NCBI RefSeq assembly: GCF_003387535.1
Contig: NZ_QUNR01000004.1
Location: 1 to 64,000, forward strand
DNA length: 64,000 bases
Reading direction: 5' to 3'
Source of the DNA: Paraperlucidibaca baekdonensis
Lineage (GTDB): Bacteria > Pseudomonadota > Gammaproteobacteria > Pseudomonadales > Moraxellaceae
The translations under genes were made by a program, and so were the position numbers. Under the pieces are notes generated by a model. The model made no database searches. It was not told the origin of the DNA and was given only the letters and a program-made list of their open reading frames with translations. Within the stretch, counting starts at the first letter, position 1, and every line of letters begins with the position of its first letter. Shown here piece after piece: positions 17,127 to 25,181 of the stretch.

Positions 17127-17975
17127 TTAGTCCCAGCGCCCATTGCGCGCGGCAATAACACGCACGCGGTTAACCCCACTGGCGCGACAATGGGGCAGGC
17201 GCTCAGCGAAATCACGCGGGCGCAATAAATGTGCGCTGCCAAAACCACAATGCTCGAGTGCTTGCTCGGCGCTGACCTCGCCATCGAAATGCAAATGCAC
17301 CTGACTGCGGACAAAGCGCGAGAGCATCGCAATAAAGGCTCTACTGGCTACATCGTCGCCCAAATGCCCGAGATGAATATCCGATAAATACAGGCCGCGC
17401 TGCATGCGCGACAGTGCCTGAGCGATACGCCCCCACAGCGCGATCACCGACTCGGTGGGAAAGTAATTGAGCAGACCCTCGGTAATAATGGCTGTGCCTT
17501 TGCGCCGATCGAGCGAGCTCATCAAGGCATTTAGGCTGAGCGCGCCGTCGTCGGCAAAGGCGTCGATATCGACGACGCGATGATTAGCGCTGTCGAGGCC
17601 GGCGCTTTGCAGCACATCGCGTTTGCGCTGCGCCATGGCCGGCAGGTCGGCTTCAATGTAGTCAATGGCGGCCCCGTGGCGACTCGCAAAGCGCCAGCCG
17701 CGCGGCGATAAACCGCTAGCAATTTCAATGACCTGCGTAATGGCACCACTGGCGATGGCGCGCTCTAACTGTAAGTCGATGAGCGTATGGCGAGCCAACA
17801 AGATGGCATCCATGGTCGGCCCGCCGGTGCGTGCCGATAGCCATTGCGGCGCTCGCAAAGCGGCATACAGCGCCTGACCTTTGAGCGTGGCAAATGACGG
17901 GTGCGAGAGCTCATGGGCGACCCAGACATAGCCGGTGTAATGTGCCGTTGGGCTGATGTTGTCGTGGCCTGCCAT
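17127..17975 (-). CDS. LCM-family SAM-dependent methyltransferase
   Basis: A 282-residue protein resembling the leucine-carboxyl-methyltransferase / O-methyltransferase family. It has an early PTAHYTGYVW segment, the SAM-binding region VIEIASGLSPRGWRFA, an acidic strand end IEADLP, VVDIDAF, and ITEGLLNYFP around residue 170, which matches the TEGLLMYL-type motif of LCM proteins. The natural substrate of bacterial members is mostly unknown. GGGAG precedes the ATG. It converges with the MFS gene with only 10 bases between the stops. Confidence 0.75.
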   Translation of the reverse strand: MAGHDNISPTAHYTGYVWVAHELSHPSFATLKGQALYAALRAPQWLSARTGGPTMDAILLARHTLIDLQLERAIASGAITQVIEIASGLSPRGWRFASRHGAAIDYIEADLPAMAQRKRDVLQSAGLDSANHRVVDIDAFADDGALSLNALMSSLDRRKGTAIITEGLLNYFPTESVIALWGRIAQALSRMQRGLYLSDIHLGHLGDDVASRAFIAMLSRFVRSQVHLHFDGEVSAEQALEHCGFGSAHLLRPRDFAERLPHCRASGVNRVRVIAARNGRWD

Positions 17976-18030
17976 GCGTGCTCCCCAATCTTCTCAATGG
18001 CGAAAGCCTAAGGCCAAGCGCGTCTGGGCG

Positions 18031-19077
18031 CTAGCGCGGTTTATCCGAAATCACCACGCTCTCGCCAATGCCCCAGACCGGAAAGCGTGCAGCCGGCAGA
18101 TTTGCCGCTTGGCGTGCGAGTGCTAAGTCTTCGGCGGGCTGCTCGATGCGCTCATTGCTTAGCACCAGCGTGCCCCAATGAATCGGCAGGCTCACGCGCG
18201 CCCCCACATCATGAGCAATTGTCACTGCCTCATCGGGGCTGATGTGTTGGCGCTGCGTTAATGGCCGCGGCAGGTAGGCGCCAATGGGCAGCAAAGCCAC
18301 ATCCATCGCGCCTAAGCGCTGGCGAATATCGCGAAAATCTTTGGAATAGCCGGTGTCGCCGGCAAACAGCAGCTGTTGCTCAGCGCTCTGCAGCACAAAA
18401 CCGCCCCACAGACTCTCGTTGCGCGCGCGCTTGAGAAAGTGTCGGCTCCAATGCTGCACTGGCACAAAATGAATGCGCAGACCATCGAGCGCTTTGATTT
18501 GCCACCAGTGCATCTCAATCACCTGCGTCAGGCCCAACTCACGCAGCCACGCGCCATCACCGGCGGGCACATAAAAAATTGCTGGGCCTCCGGCTTGGTG
18601 TTGTAACGCCAGCAGACTGGCCGGGTCTAAATGGTCGTGATGGTTGTGCGAAATCAGCACGGCATCGATATGCGGCAGGTCGGCCACGGCGATCGGCAGG
18701 GCTTTATGGCGCGTAGGGCCGAGCCATTGCACCGGGGAGGCGCGTTCGGAAAAAAACGGATCGGTGAGTAGGCGTTTGCCGGCCATTTCCACCAGCACCG
18801 TGGCGTGGCCTAGCCAGGTCACACGCAGGCCATTGGCCGCTGTCTTGAAGCGCTCGGGATCAATGGCCTGCCATGGCACGGCGGCGTCATTATGAACAAT
18901 GGCCGGCCCGGTGAGCCTCTCCCAGGCCCAGCCAATAAGGTCTTGCCATTGTGGCTCACGCCCGGGGTAATTGTTCTGAAAACCGCTGTCTGCATCCGGT
19001 GGCGATGGGCTGCAAGCGCTCATCGAGCCCAACAGCAAAGCAAGCAAAACTACGGTAACGAGCGTTCTACGTGTCAT
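18031..19077 (-). CDS. Lipoprotein metallo-beta-lactamase-fold hydrolase (NAPE-PLD-like)
   Basis: A 348-residue protein with a lipoprotein signal peptide (hydrophobic TVVLLALLLGS, lipobox SMSAC, Cys22). A metallo-hydrolase domain follows, with TWLGHATVLVEM, LLTDPFFSERASP, HxHxDH motif HNHHDH (residues 144-149), a later GDTGYSKDF and LPIHWGTL. The order and spacing match the NAPE-phospholipase D-like/UlaG-like branch, which hydrolyses phosphodiesters of N-acyl-ethanolamine lipids in animals; bacterial substrates are unclear. The protein should sit in the periplasm on a membrane. It is divergent from an exported esterase. Confidence 0.82.
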   Translation of the reverse strand: MTRRTLVTVVLLALLLGSMSACSPSPPDADSGFQNNYPGREPQWQDLIGWAWERLTGPAIVHNDAAVPWQAIDPERFKTAANGLRVTWLGHATVLVEMAGKRLLTDPFFSERASPVQWLGPTRHKALPIAVADLPHIDAVLISHNHHDHLDPASLLALQHQAGGPAIFYVPAGDGAWLRELGLTQVIEMHWWQIKALDGLRIHFVPVQHWSRHFLKRARNESLWGGFVLQSAEQQLLFAGDTGYSKDFRDIRQRLGAMDVALLPIGAYLPRPLTQRQHISPDEAVTIAHDVGARVSLPIHWGTLVLSNERIEQPAEDLALARQAANLPAARFPVWGIGESVVISDKPR

Positions 19078-19125
19078 GATGCCAACCTAAACTAAGCGCC
19101 CCGCGTGCGCGCTACCGATAAACCC

Positions 19126-20034
19126 ATGTCAGCGAGTGTAACGATTATGCGATGGCTGTGTCTGATTCAACGTGTGCTAGTGAGCGCTATTTTATTCAGC
19201 GGTTTTTCATTAACGGCCTATGCCCAGGAGCTGCCCGTGCCCGAGACCTTGCGCTTTAGCTCGCCGAGCTGGCCGGCGGCCTTAGACGCTGATCTCTATC
19301 GCCCCAATGGCCGTGGGCCATTTCCCACGGTGCTGCTGATCCACGGCGGTGGCTGGAATAGCGGCACCCGCGATGCCGGCTATGTGAAACAGATTGCCGA
19401 GCATTTGCAGCGCAGCGGCTATGCGGCCTTGGCGGCGTCGTATCGACTCGCCCCGCAGGCACGCTTTCCGGCACAGCTCGATGACATGAGCGAGGCCATC
19501 CGCTGGCTAAAAGCGCATGGCGCTGAGCATGGTCTGGCCACTGAGCAGATCGCGGTTTGGGGCTATTCGGCGGGCGCGCATTTGGCCTCGCTGATCTCAA
19601 CGCAGCCGCAAGCGCTGCCGATTGTCGCGGTGATCGCCGGCGGCACGCCGGCGGAGCTGCGCGTGTGGCCTAAGTCACCGATGGTCAAAGACCTGCTCGG
19701 TCAAGCCCGCGATGAAGCGCCTAAGCTCTGGGCAGAGGCGTCGCCAGTGGCGCAAGTCAACGCACAAACGCCGCCGCACTTTCTCTATCATGGCCGCCTC
19801 GACACCCTCGTGGCCTACTCGCAAGCCGAGAAACTGAAAGCCGCTTTGGACGCCGTCGATGTGCCTGTCACGCTTTATACGCGCTGGTTTTATGGCCATA
19901 TTTTGACTGCTGTCGCGCCCGGTGGCAGCTTCAGTGCCGCCACCGATTTTCTCGCGAGCTATCTGCCGCCCATGCCCGCTCAGGCCGCCGCGCCGCCATT
20001 AACGCCTCCCGTGGAGACCTCCCATGCTGACTGA
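19126..20034 (+). CDS. Exported alpha/beta-hydrolase esterase (BD-FAE-like)
   Basis: A ~302-residue secreted hydrolase. The N-terminus has a signal peptide ending FSLTAYAQE, with likely cleavage after AYA. The mature part has the HGGGW oxyanion motif (LLIHGGGWNSGTRD), nucleophile motif GYSAGAH, and a late DTLVAYSQ and HILTAVAPGGSF region for the acid and His. This is the hormone-sensitive-lipase/BD-FAE-like group that deacylates small esters. No strong ribosome site is seen. ATG at 19126 is a compromise; an in-frame codon at 19105 and ATG at 19147 are alternatives. The stop overlaps the next gene by 11 bases. Confidence 0.78.
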   Translation: MSASVTIMRWLCLIQRVLVSAILFSGFSLTAYAQELPVPETLRFSSPSWPAALDADLYRPNGRGPFPTVLLIHGGGWNSGTRDAGYVKQIAEHLQRSGYAALAASYRLAPQARFPAQLDDMSEAIRWLKAHGAEHGLATEQIAVWGYSAGAHLASLISTQPQALPIVAVIAGGTPAELRVWPKSPMVKDLLGQARDEAPKLWAEASPVAQVNAQTPPHFLYHGRLDTLVAYSQAEKLKAALDAVDVPVTLYTRWFYGHILTAVAPGGSFSAATDFLASYLPPMPAQAAAPPLTPPVETSHAD

Positions 20035-20809
20035 TGAACTCCTGCCGGTGCTAGTCGCCACGGTGCTCATGGTCATCGCCTTTTCGATTACCTGGGCGGT
20101 GCAGCTGCGCACCCAAAATGCCGGCATTGTCGATGCCGTGTGGCCATGGAGCCTAGGCGCCACCGGTGCCATTTATGCACTCTTGGGCCAAGGCGACTGG
20201 CTGAGCCGAGGCGTGATGGGCGTGCTGGCGCTGCTCTGGGGCCTGCGTTTGGGCTGCTATTTATGGCAACGCAATCACGGCCAGCCCGAAGATGGTCGCT
20301 ATGCGCGTTTTCGCGAATCCTGGGGCGATAGCGCCGCGTGGAATATGTATTGGTTTTTCCAATTTCAAGTGCTGATGGCCTTGCTGTTATCTGTGGGTTT
20401 TTGGGTGGTCGCTGTGCGCGAAACGCCGGTGTCGACGTTTGCCATTGTGCTCGCCGTGGTGATTTGGCTGGTATCCGTGATTGGCGAGCATATTGCCGAT
20501 CAGCAGCTCAATGCCTTTCGTAATAACCCGGCCAATAAAGGTCAAGTCTGCCAGCAAGGCTTGTGGTATTACTCGCGCCATCCGAATTATTTTTTTGAAT
20601 GCTTGCACTGGTTGGCCTATGTGCCGCTGGCGTTTGGCGGGCCGTGGTGGGGCTTGAGCGTGTTGCCAGCGCTGATTATGGCGTGGCTGCTGACGCGCAT
20701 GTCGGGCCTACCGTTGACCGAGGCGCAAGCGGCAAAGTCGCGCCCGGGCTATGCCGATTACATGGCGACCACCAGTGCGTTAATTCCATGGCCACCGAAG
20801 CGCGGCTAA
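20024..20809 (+). CDS. DUF1295 membrane protein (steroid 5-alpha-reductase-like fold)
   Basis: A 261-residue polytopic membrane protein with about seven helices. DUF1295 landmarks are NAGIVDAVWPWSLG near residue 27, GRYARFRESWG, QGLWYYSRHPNYFFE, and a terminal SRPGYADYMATTSALIPWPPKR. The RHPNYF segment is shared with steroid 5-alpha-reductases and isoprenylcysteine methyltransferases, where it binds NADPH or SAM. The biochemical role is unproven. It is coupled by overlap to the exported esterase and lies just upstream of a CNMT-like methyltransferase, so a joint role in modifying a lipid or small molecule is plausible. Confidence 0.82.
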   Translation: MLTDELLPVLVATVLMVIAFSITWAVQLRTQNAGIVDAVWPWSLGATGAIYALLGQGDWLSRGVMGVLALLWGLRLGCYLWQRNHGQPEDGRYARFRESWGDSAAWNMYWFFQFQVLMALLLSVGFWVVAVRETPVSTFAIVLAVVIWLVSVIGEHIADQQLNAFRNNPANKGQVCQQGLWYYSRHPNYFFECLHWLAYVPLAFGGPWWGLSVLPALIMAWLLTRMSGLPLTEAQAAKSRPGYADYMATTSALIPWPPKRG

Positions 20810-20827
20810 CGATAATTTTTACCCAGA

Positions 20828-20847
20828 GTCGGCTTCACGGAGCCGAC
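20828..20847 (+). other. Intergenic stem-loop between DUF1295 gene and methyltransferase gene
   Basis: A perfect 7-bp stem GTCGGCT / AGCCGAC with loop TCACGG lies about 30 bases upstream of the methyltransferase start. No T run follows. It may moderate expression or stabilise a processed transcript end. Confidence 0.4.
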
Positions 20848-20878
20848 GTTATTAGATGAACAACAAGAGAGAGCGGTA

Positions 20879-21937
20879 ATGGATGTGATTGACCTGTGTG
20901 AACGTGGCTTAATTCCCGATGGCTTAACGCGTTATGGCATGCGCAAATTGATGCACAAACGCTTAGTCGACGAGGGCGCTTTCGATAGCGAAATGGCCAG
21001 CATACGCCGCCAAGCCTTGCTCGATGACCTGCGCCAAAGTCCCATTGCCATTGAAACGCAAGCCGCCAATGAGCAGCACTACGAAGTGCCAGCGGCGTTT
21101 TTCCATCGCCATTTAGGCCCGTGCTTAAAGTACTCCTGCTGCTTGTATCCCACCGGCAATGAAACGCTGGCCGAGGCCGAGGAGCTGATGCTCGCCCTCT
21201 ACGCTGAGCGCGCCGGCCTCACCGATGGCATGCGTATTTTAGACTTGGGCTGCGGCTGGGGCTCGCTGTCGTTGTGGCTGGCGAAGCGCTACCCGAACTC
21301 GACCATCGTGGGGCTGTCGAACTCCAACGGTCAGCGCGAATTTATTGAAGGCCAGGCGCGTGAGCGCGGCATCACTAATTTGACCATTCTGACCGGCAAT
21401 ATCGTCGATTTTGATTTTCCCGCGACTTCCAACGCCGGTGCGATGTTGGAACCCGGTTTTGACCGCGTGATGTCCATCGAAATGTTCGAGCACATGCGCA
21501 ATTACGGCCTGCTGTTAGCGAAAATTTCGCGTTGGCTAGAGGCCGACGGCAAGCTCTTTGTGCATATTTTTGCGCACCGTCATTTGGCCTATTTCTTTGA
21601 AGACAAAGAGGCCGATGACTGGATGACACGCTACTTTTTCACTGGCGGCATCATGCCCAGTGAAACGCTGTTCGCGAACTTTCAAGATGACCTCACGCTC
21701 GACACGCAATGGTGGGTCGACGGTCGTCATTATGAGAAAACCTCGAACCATTGGTTGGCCGGCATGGATGCGCAGCGCGCCACCTTGATGCCGCTGTTGG
21801 TGGAAACTTACGGCGCCGATCAAGCGGCGATTTGGTTTCAACGCTGGCGCATGTTTTATCTGGCCGTGGCGGAGCTGTTTGGCTACGAGCAAGGTCGCGA
21901 ATGGGGTGTGGGTCACTATTTATTTAGCAAGCGCTAG
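20879..21937 (+). CDS. CFA-synthase/coclaurine-N-methyltransferase-like enzyme
   Basis: A 352-residue SAM-dependent methyltransferase. SAM motif LDLGCGWGSLSLWLA begins near residue 121, followed by GLSNSNGQREFIE, EMFEHMRNY (from E201), KLFVHIFAHRH, and DDWMTRYFFTGG. The RYFFTGG and FVHIFAHR segments are far closer to plant coclaurine/pavine N-methyltransferases than to E. coli cyclopropane-fatty-acid synthase, although both share the fold and the SCCLY segment that aligns with the YSC of CFA synthases. The substrate may be an amine or an unsaturated lipid. GAGAGCGGTA precedes the ATG. It probably forms an operon with the DUF1295 gene and the exported protein that follows 9 bases later. Confidence 0.82.
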   Translation: MDVIDLCERGLIPDGLTRYGMRKLMHKRLVDEGAFDSEMASIRRQALLDDLRQSPIAIETQAANEQHYEVPAAFFHRHLGPCLKYSCCLYPTGNETLAEAEELMLALYAERAGLTDGMRILDLGCGWGSLSLWLAKRYPNSTIVGLSNSNGQREFIEGQARERGITNLTILTGNIVDFDFPATSNAGAMLEPGFDRVMSIEMFEHMRNYGLLLAKISRWLEADGKLFVHIFAHRHLAYFFEDKEADDWMTRYFFTGGIMPSETLFANFQDDLTLDTQWWVDGRHYEKTSNHWLAGMDAQRATLMPLLVETYGADQAAIWFQRWRMFYLAVAELFGYEQGREWGVGHYLFSKR

Positions 21938-21946
21938 GAGTTTTTC

Positions 21947-22711
21947 ATGCCGCATCGACCACTAATGATACGTGCGCTAGCCGTCACCGGGCTGTTAGTT
22001 GCTACGCTGTTTGCGCCGCTGACGCAGGCCGAGACGCGCACTTATTACGGCTATGCCACCGATTTAGAAACCGGCGAATACCGCTACACCGAGGTGCATA
22101 AGCATCAGTTTGATGGTGATCGCTGGTTATCGGGCGTGATGAAATTTTATGCCCCTGATGGCCGCTATATGGGCGATAAGACCTTGGACTTTAGCCAAGA
22201 TCCGTATATTCCCATGGTGCGTTTCACGCTGGGTGGCGGGCGCTACCAAGATGCCGTGACAAAAATCGATGCGAAGGCCATCACGGTCGAGACCAAGCGC
22301 GATGACGACGTCAAAACCGAGCGTATTGCGCGTCGTAAAAACCTCGCCGCCGACTCGGGCTTCAACGCGTTGTTGGTCGATAATCTGGGCAATTTTAAGG
22401 CGGGCAAGCGTGTCGATTTGAGCTTGGTGGTGATTGGTCGGCGCGACTATTATCGCTTCAAAGCCATCCCTAAAGGCACGCTCGATTTCGCCGGCGAAAA
22501 GGCGATTCGCGTGCGCATTGAGCCCGACTCCTTGCTGCGCTTTTTGGTCGATCCGCTCGATGTTATTTATGGCCTAGACAGCAAGTCATTGCTGCGTTAC
22601 GAGGGTATTTCCAACATTCTCGATCGCAACACTGGCAAGCCGTTTAATGTGCGTATTGATTACCGTATCAAGCCTGATGGTGTGCCAGTGAAGTTGCCGC
22701 CAGCGCTATAA
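21947..22711 (+). CDS. Exported protein of unknown function
   Basis: A 254-residue protein with an N-terminal signal peptide (ALAVTGLLVATLFAPLTQA, likely cleavage before ET). The mature part is predicted to be mostly beta-strand, starting TRTYYGYATDLETGEYRY, and ends in a long stretch (KAIRVRIEPDSLLRF, VDPLDVIYGLDSKSLLRYEG) that weakly recalls DUF3108/lipocalin-like periplasmic barrels. AGGAG precedes the ATG, nine bases after the methyltransferase stop, so it is almost certainly co-expressed. A role as a periplasmic lipid-binding or delivery partner is a guess from the context. I do not recognise the family with certainty. Confidence 0.6.
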   Translation: MPHRPLMIRALAVTGLLVATLFAPLTQAETRTYYGYATDLETGEYRYTEVHKHQFDGDRWLSGVMKFYAPDGRYMGDKTLDFSQDPYIPMVRFTLGGGRYQDAVTKIDAKAITVETKRDDDVKTERIARRKNLAADSGFNALLVDNLGNFKAGKRVDLSLVVIGRRDYYRFKAIPKGTLDFAGEKAIRVRIEPDSLLRFLVDPLDVIYGLDSKSLLRYEGISNILDRNTGKPFNVRIDYRIKPDGVPVKLPPAL

Positions 22712-22857
22712 CCGCTGTTTATGCGCAATCAGGCTGCCTCTTATCGGAAAGCGCTGAAAACTCGCGGATGTTGAGTGCGCGGCGCCGGCATCGCGCGCTA
22801 CTCTCTTTTGTCTTGGCCTGCGAATGTGTCGTGAGCTGAGCAAAGGAGAGCCACACT

Positions 22858-23964
22858 ATGCCATCTGCGCCGAAGCCCACGCTCACCTCGCAACTGATGC
22901 GCGCCATCGACTCCTTCGCATTCCCGTTGCGCACCTCGCATTATGTCGAGCTGGTGAACCCGCTGTGGTCTACAAGCAAGTTGCAAGCGCGGGTCATTAA
23001 GGTGTGGGATGAGACCAAAGATGCGCGCACGCTAACGCTGAAGCCGGGTTTAAATTGGCGCAGCCATCGCGCCGGTCAGCATGTGCGCGTAGGCATTCCC
23101 ATCGATGGCGAGCACTTCACGCGCACCTACACCATTTCATCGGCGCCGGAGCGCAACGACGACGCCTTTACCATCACCGTGAAGGCTATTAGCGATGGTA
23201 AAATTTCACCGCATATTGTGCGCAATATCAAAGTCGGCGATTACTTGCCCATTGGCTTGCCGCAGGGCGATTTTTTTCTGCCCGATGCGCAGCCGGTGCT
23301 GCCACTGTTTATTACCGCGGGCAGTGGTATTACGCCGGCGATGAGCATGTTGCGAAGCTTGATCGCGCGTGATCGCCTGCCCGATACCGTGCACATGCAT
23401 TACGCGCCGCATGAGCTCGATGTGATTTTTGCCGCCGAGCTGCGTGCCATGGCCCGCACGCAATCGCGCTATACGCTGCATGAAATTCATACGCACAGTT
23501 ATGGCGAGCTGAAGCAGAGTAAGGGCTATTTTAATGCCGAGCAGATCGACGAGCTTTGCCCCGATTGGCGTACGCGTGATGTCTACGCCTGTGGTCCGCC
23601 GGGCTTGATGGCCGCCCTTGAGCAGCATTTCGACAACGCCGGGCGTAGCCAATACTTGCATATTGAGCGCTTTTTAGCCGACTTCGCAGCCATCCCGGCC
23701 GATGCCGTGGGTGGCCGCGTGCGCTTTCGCCGCAGCGCCACCGACATCGATGCCAGCCATGATATGCCGCTGTTGCGAGTGGCCGAGGAGGCTGGTCTGA
23801 ATCCGCCGCATGGCTGCCGCATGGGCATTTGCCATACCTGCAATACCACGCTGCTTGGCGGCGCCGTGCGCGATTTGCGCACTGGCAAACTCATTAGTGA
23901 TGTTGGCAGTGTTGTGCAAACCTGTGTTTGCGCCACCGCTGGCGACTGCGAACTGGACCAATAG
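22858..23964 (+). CDS. Ferredoxin-type NAD(P)H oxidoreductase for acyl desaturase (DesC-like)
   Basis: A 368-residue flavin/iron-sulfur electron-transfer protein. It has an FAD-binding FTRTYTISSAPE, NAD(P)-binding ITAGSGITPAMS and CGPPGLMAALE, and a C-terminal plant-type 2Fe-2S domain with ligands C320, C325, C328 (HGCRMGICHTC) and C356. The order FAD-NAD-2Fe2S matches the reductase partners of membrane acyl desaturases (P. aeruginosa DesC, M. tuberculosis Rv3230c). The desaturase gene starts 11 bases downstream, which supports that role. AAAGGAGAG precedes the ATG. Confidence 0.88.
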   Translation: MPSAPKPTLTSQLMRAIDSFAFPLRTSHYVELVNPLWSTSKLQARVIKVWDETKDARTLTLKPGLNWRSHRAGQHVRVGIPIDGEHFTRTYTISSAPERNDDAFTITVKAISDGKISPHIVRNIKVGDYLPIGLPQGDFFLPDAQPVLPLFITAGSGITPAMSMLRSLIARDRLPDTVHMHYAPHELDVIFAAELRAMARTQSRYTLHEIHTHSYGELKQSKGYFNAEQIDELCPDWRTRDVYACGPPGLMAALEQHFDNAGRSQYLHIERFLADFAAIPADAVGGRVRFRRSATDIDASHDMPLLRVAEEAGLNPPHGCRMGICHTCNTTLLGGAVRDLRTGKLISDVGSVVQTCVCATAGDCELDQ

Positions 23965-23974
23965 GAGTAAGACC

Positions 23975-25141
23975 ATGAGCCTTCCCACGCACTTAAGTGC
24001 TGAGCAAATCGAGGAGTTTGGCCGCGAGGTCGATGCCATTCGCGATGAGGTGTTTGCTAGTCGTGGTGCGCGCGATCGGGCATACATTACGCGGCTTATT
24101 CGCGCCGAACGCCTGATGTCTCTGGGCGGGCGCTACCTGATGCTTTTTAGTTTGTGGTTTTTGCCCGCATTGGGCATGCCGCACAGCGGCTGGACGCCCT
24201 TGCTGGCGGGCTTGGGGTTGGGCGCGCTGCTGCTGGGCCTAGCGAAGATTTTGGAAAATATGGAGATCGGCCACAACGTCATGCACGCGCAATGGGATTG
24301 GATGAAAGATCCGGCCATCCAATCCAATACCTGGGAATGGGATAACGTCGGGCCGTCGGATCAGTGGATTCACTCGCACAATGTCGTGCATCACACCTGG
24401 ACCAATGTCATCGGCAAAGACCCCGATGTGGGCTACGGCCTAATGCGCGTAACACCTGAGCAGCGCTGGAAGCCGAAGTATTTATCGCAGCCGATTAGCA
24501 ATATTATCTTGGCGCTATTTTTCCAATGGGGCGTGGGTCTCAACGATATTATTTGGGCCGATAAAACCAATGCCGGCCCACGCAAGGTGCTATTTCAGCG
24601 CTTTTTGCGCAAAGCCTACCGGCAGTTGCGCAAAGATTATTTTGCTTGGCCGCTGTTTGCGGCAGCGCTTGCGGCTATCGCTGGTTGGCTGTTGAAGGTC
24701 GATAGTTTAGCGGCCGCTTCAAGCGCCTTTGGCCTGATTTTTCTCGCCAATATGGCGGCCAGCACGTTGCGCAATGTGTGGACCAATATCATCATTTTTT
24801 GCGGTCATTTTCCTGATGGTGTCGCGCATTTTCGCCCGCAAGACATTGTTGGTGAGACGCGTGCGCAATGGTATGTGCGCCAGCTCATGGGTTCGTGCAA
24901 TATCCGCGGCGGCACGCTGTTTAATATCCTTTCCGGGCACCTGAGCTTTCAGATTGAGCACCATTTATTTCCCGATATGCCGAGCAATCGCTACCCGGAG
25001 GTGGCGCTGCGCATTCAGGCCCTCACGCAGCGTTATGGCTTGCCATACAATAGCGCCTCGTTTTGGCGCCAGTACGGCACTACCACGTGGAAGATATGGC
25101 GATTAGCGTTTCCAGGCGGTGGTAAAACGGCTGCCGCCTAG
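23975..25141 (+). CDS. Membrane fatty-acyl desaturase (DesB-like)
   Basis: A 388-residue di-iron desaturase with the three histidine boxes of the PF00487-type family: HNVMH (residues 100-104), HNVVHH (135-140) and QIEHH (326-330). It has hydrophobic pairs around 52-92 and 220-265. It introduces a double bond into acyl chains using O2 and electrons from the reductase encoded just upstream. The ATG at 23975 follows AGGAG in the short gap after the reductase gene; a longer in-frame extension to 23810 overlaps that gene and lacks a ribosome site. Arrangement and size match the P. aeruginosa desC-desB pair, but no desT-type TetR gene is adjacent. Confidence 0.88.
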   Translation: MSLPTHLSAEQIEEFGREVDAIRDEVFASRGARDRAYITRLIRAERLMSLGGRYLMLFSLWFLPALGMPHSGWTPLLAGLGLGALLLGLAKILENMEIGHNVMHAQWDWMKDPAIQSNTWEWDNVGPSDQWIHSHNVVHHTWTNVIGKDPDVGYGLMRVTPEQRWKPKYLSQPISNIILALFFQWGVGLNDIIWADKTNAGPRKVLFQRFLRKAYRQLRKDYFAWPLFAAALAAIAGWLLKVDSLAAASSAFGLIFLANMAASTLRNVWTNIIIFCGHFPDGVAHFRPQDIVGETRAQWYVRQLMGSCNIRGGTLFNILSGHLSFQIEHHLFPDMPSNRYPEVALRIQALTQRYGLPYNSASFWRQYGTTTWKIWRLAFPGGGKTAAA

Positions 25142-25181
25142 CGCGGTATTGGTGTCGCAAACGATGTGTGCCGATACGGTA

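Noticed and set aside
23810-23974. Upstream extension of the desaturase gene
   Set aside because: It overlaps the reductase gene in another frame, lacks a ribosome site, and its residues do not fit the desaturase family; ATG 23975 has AGGAG.
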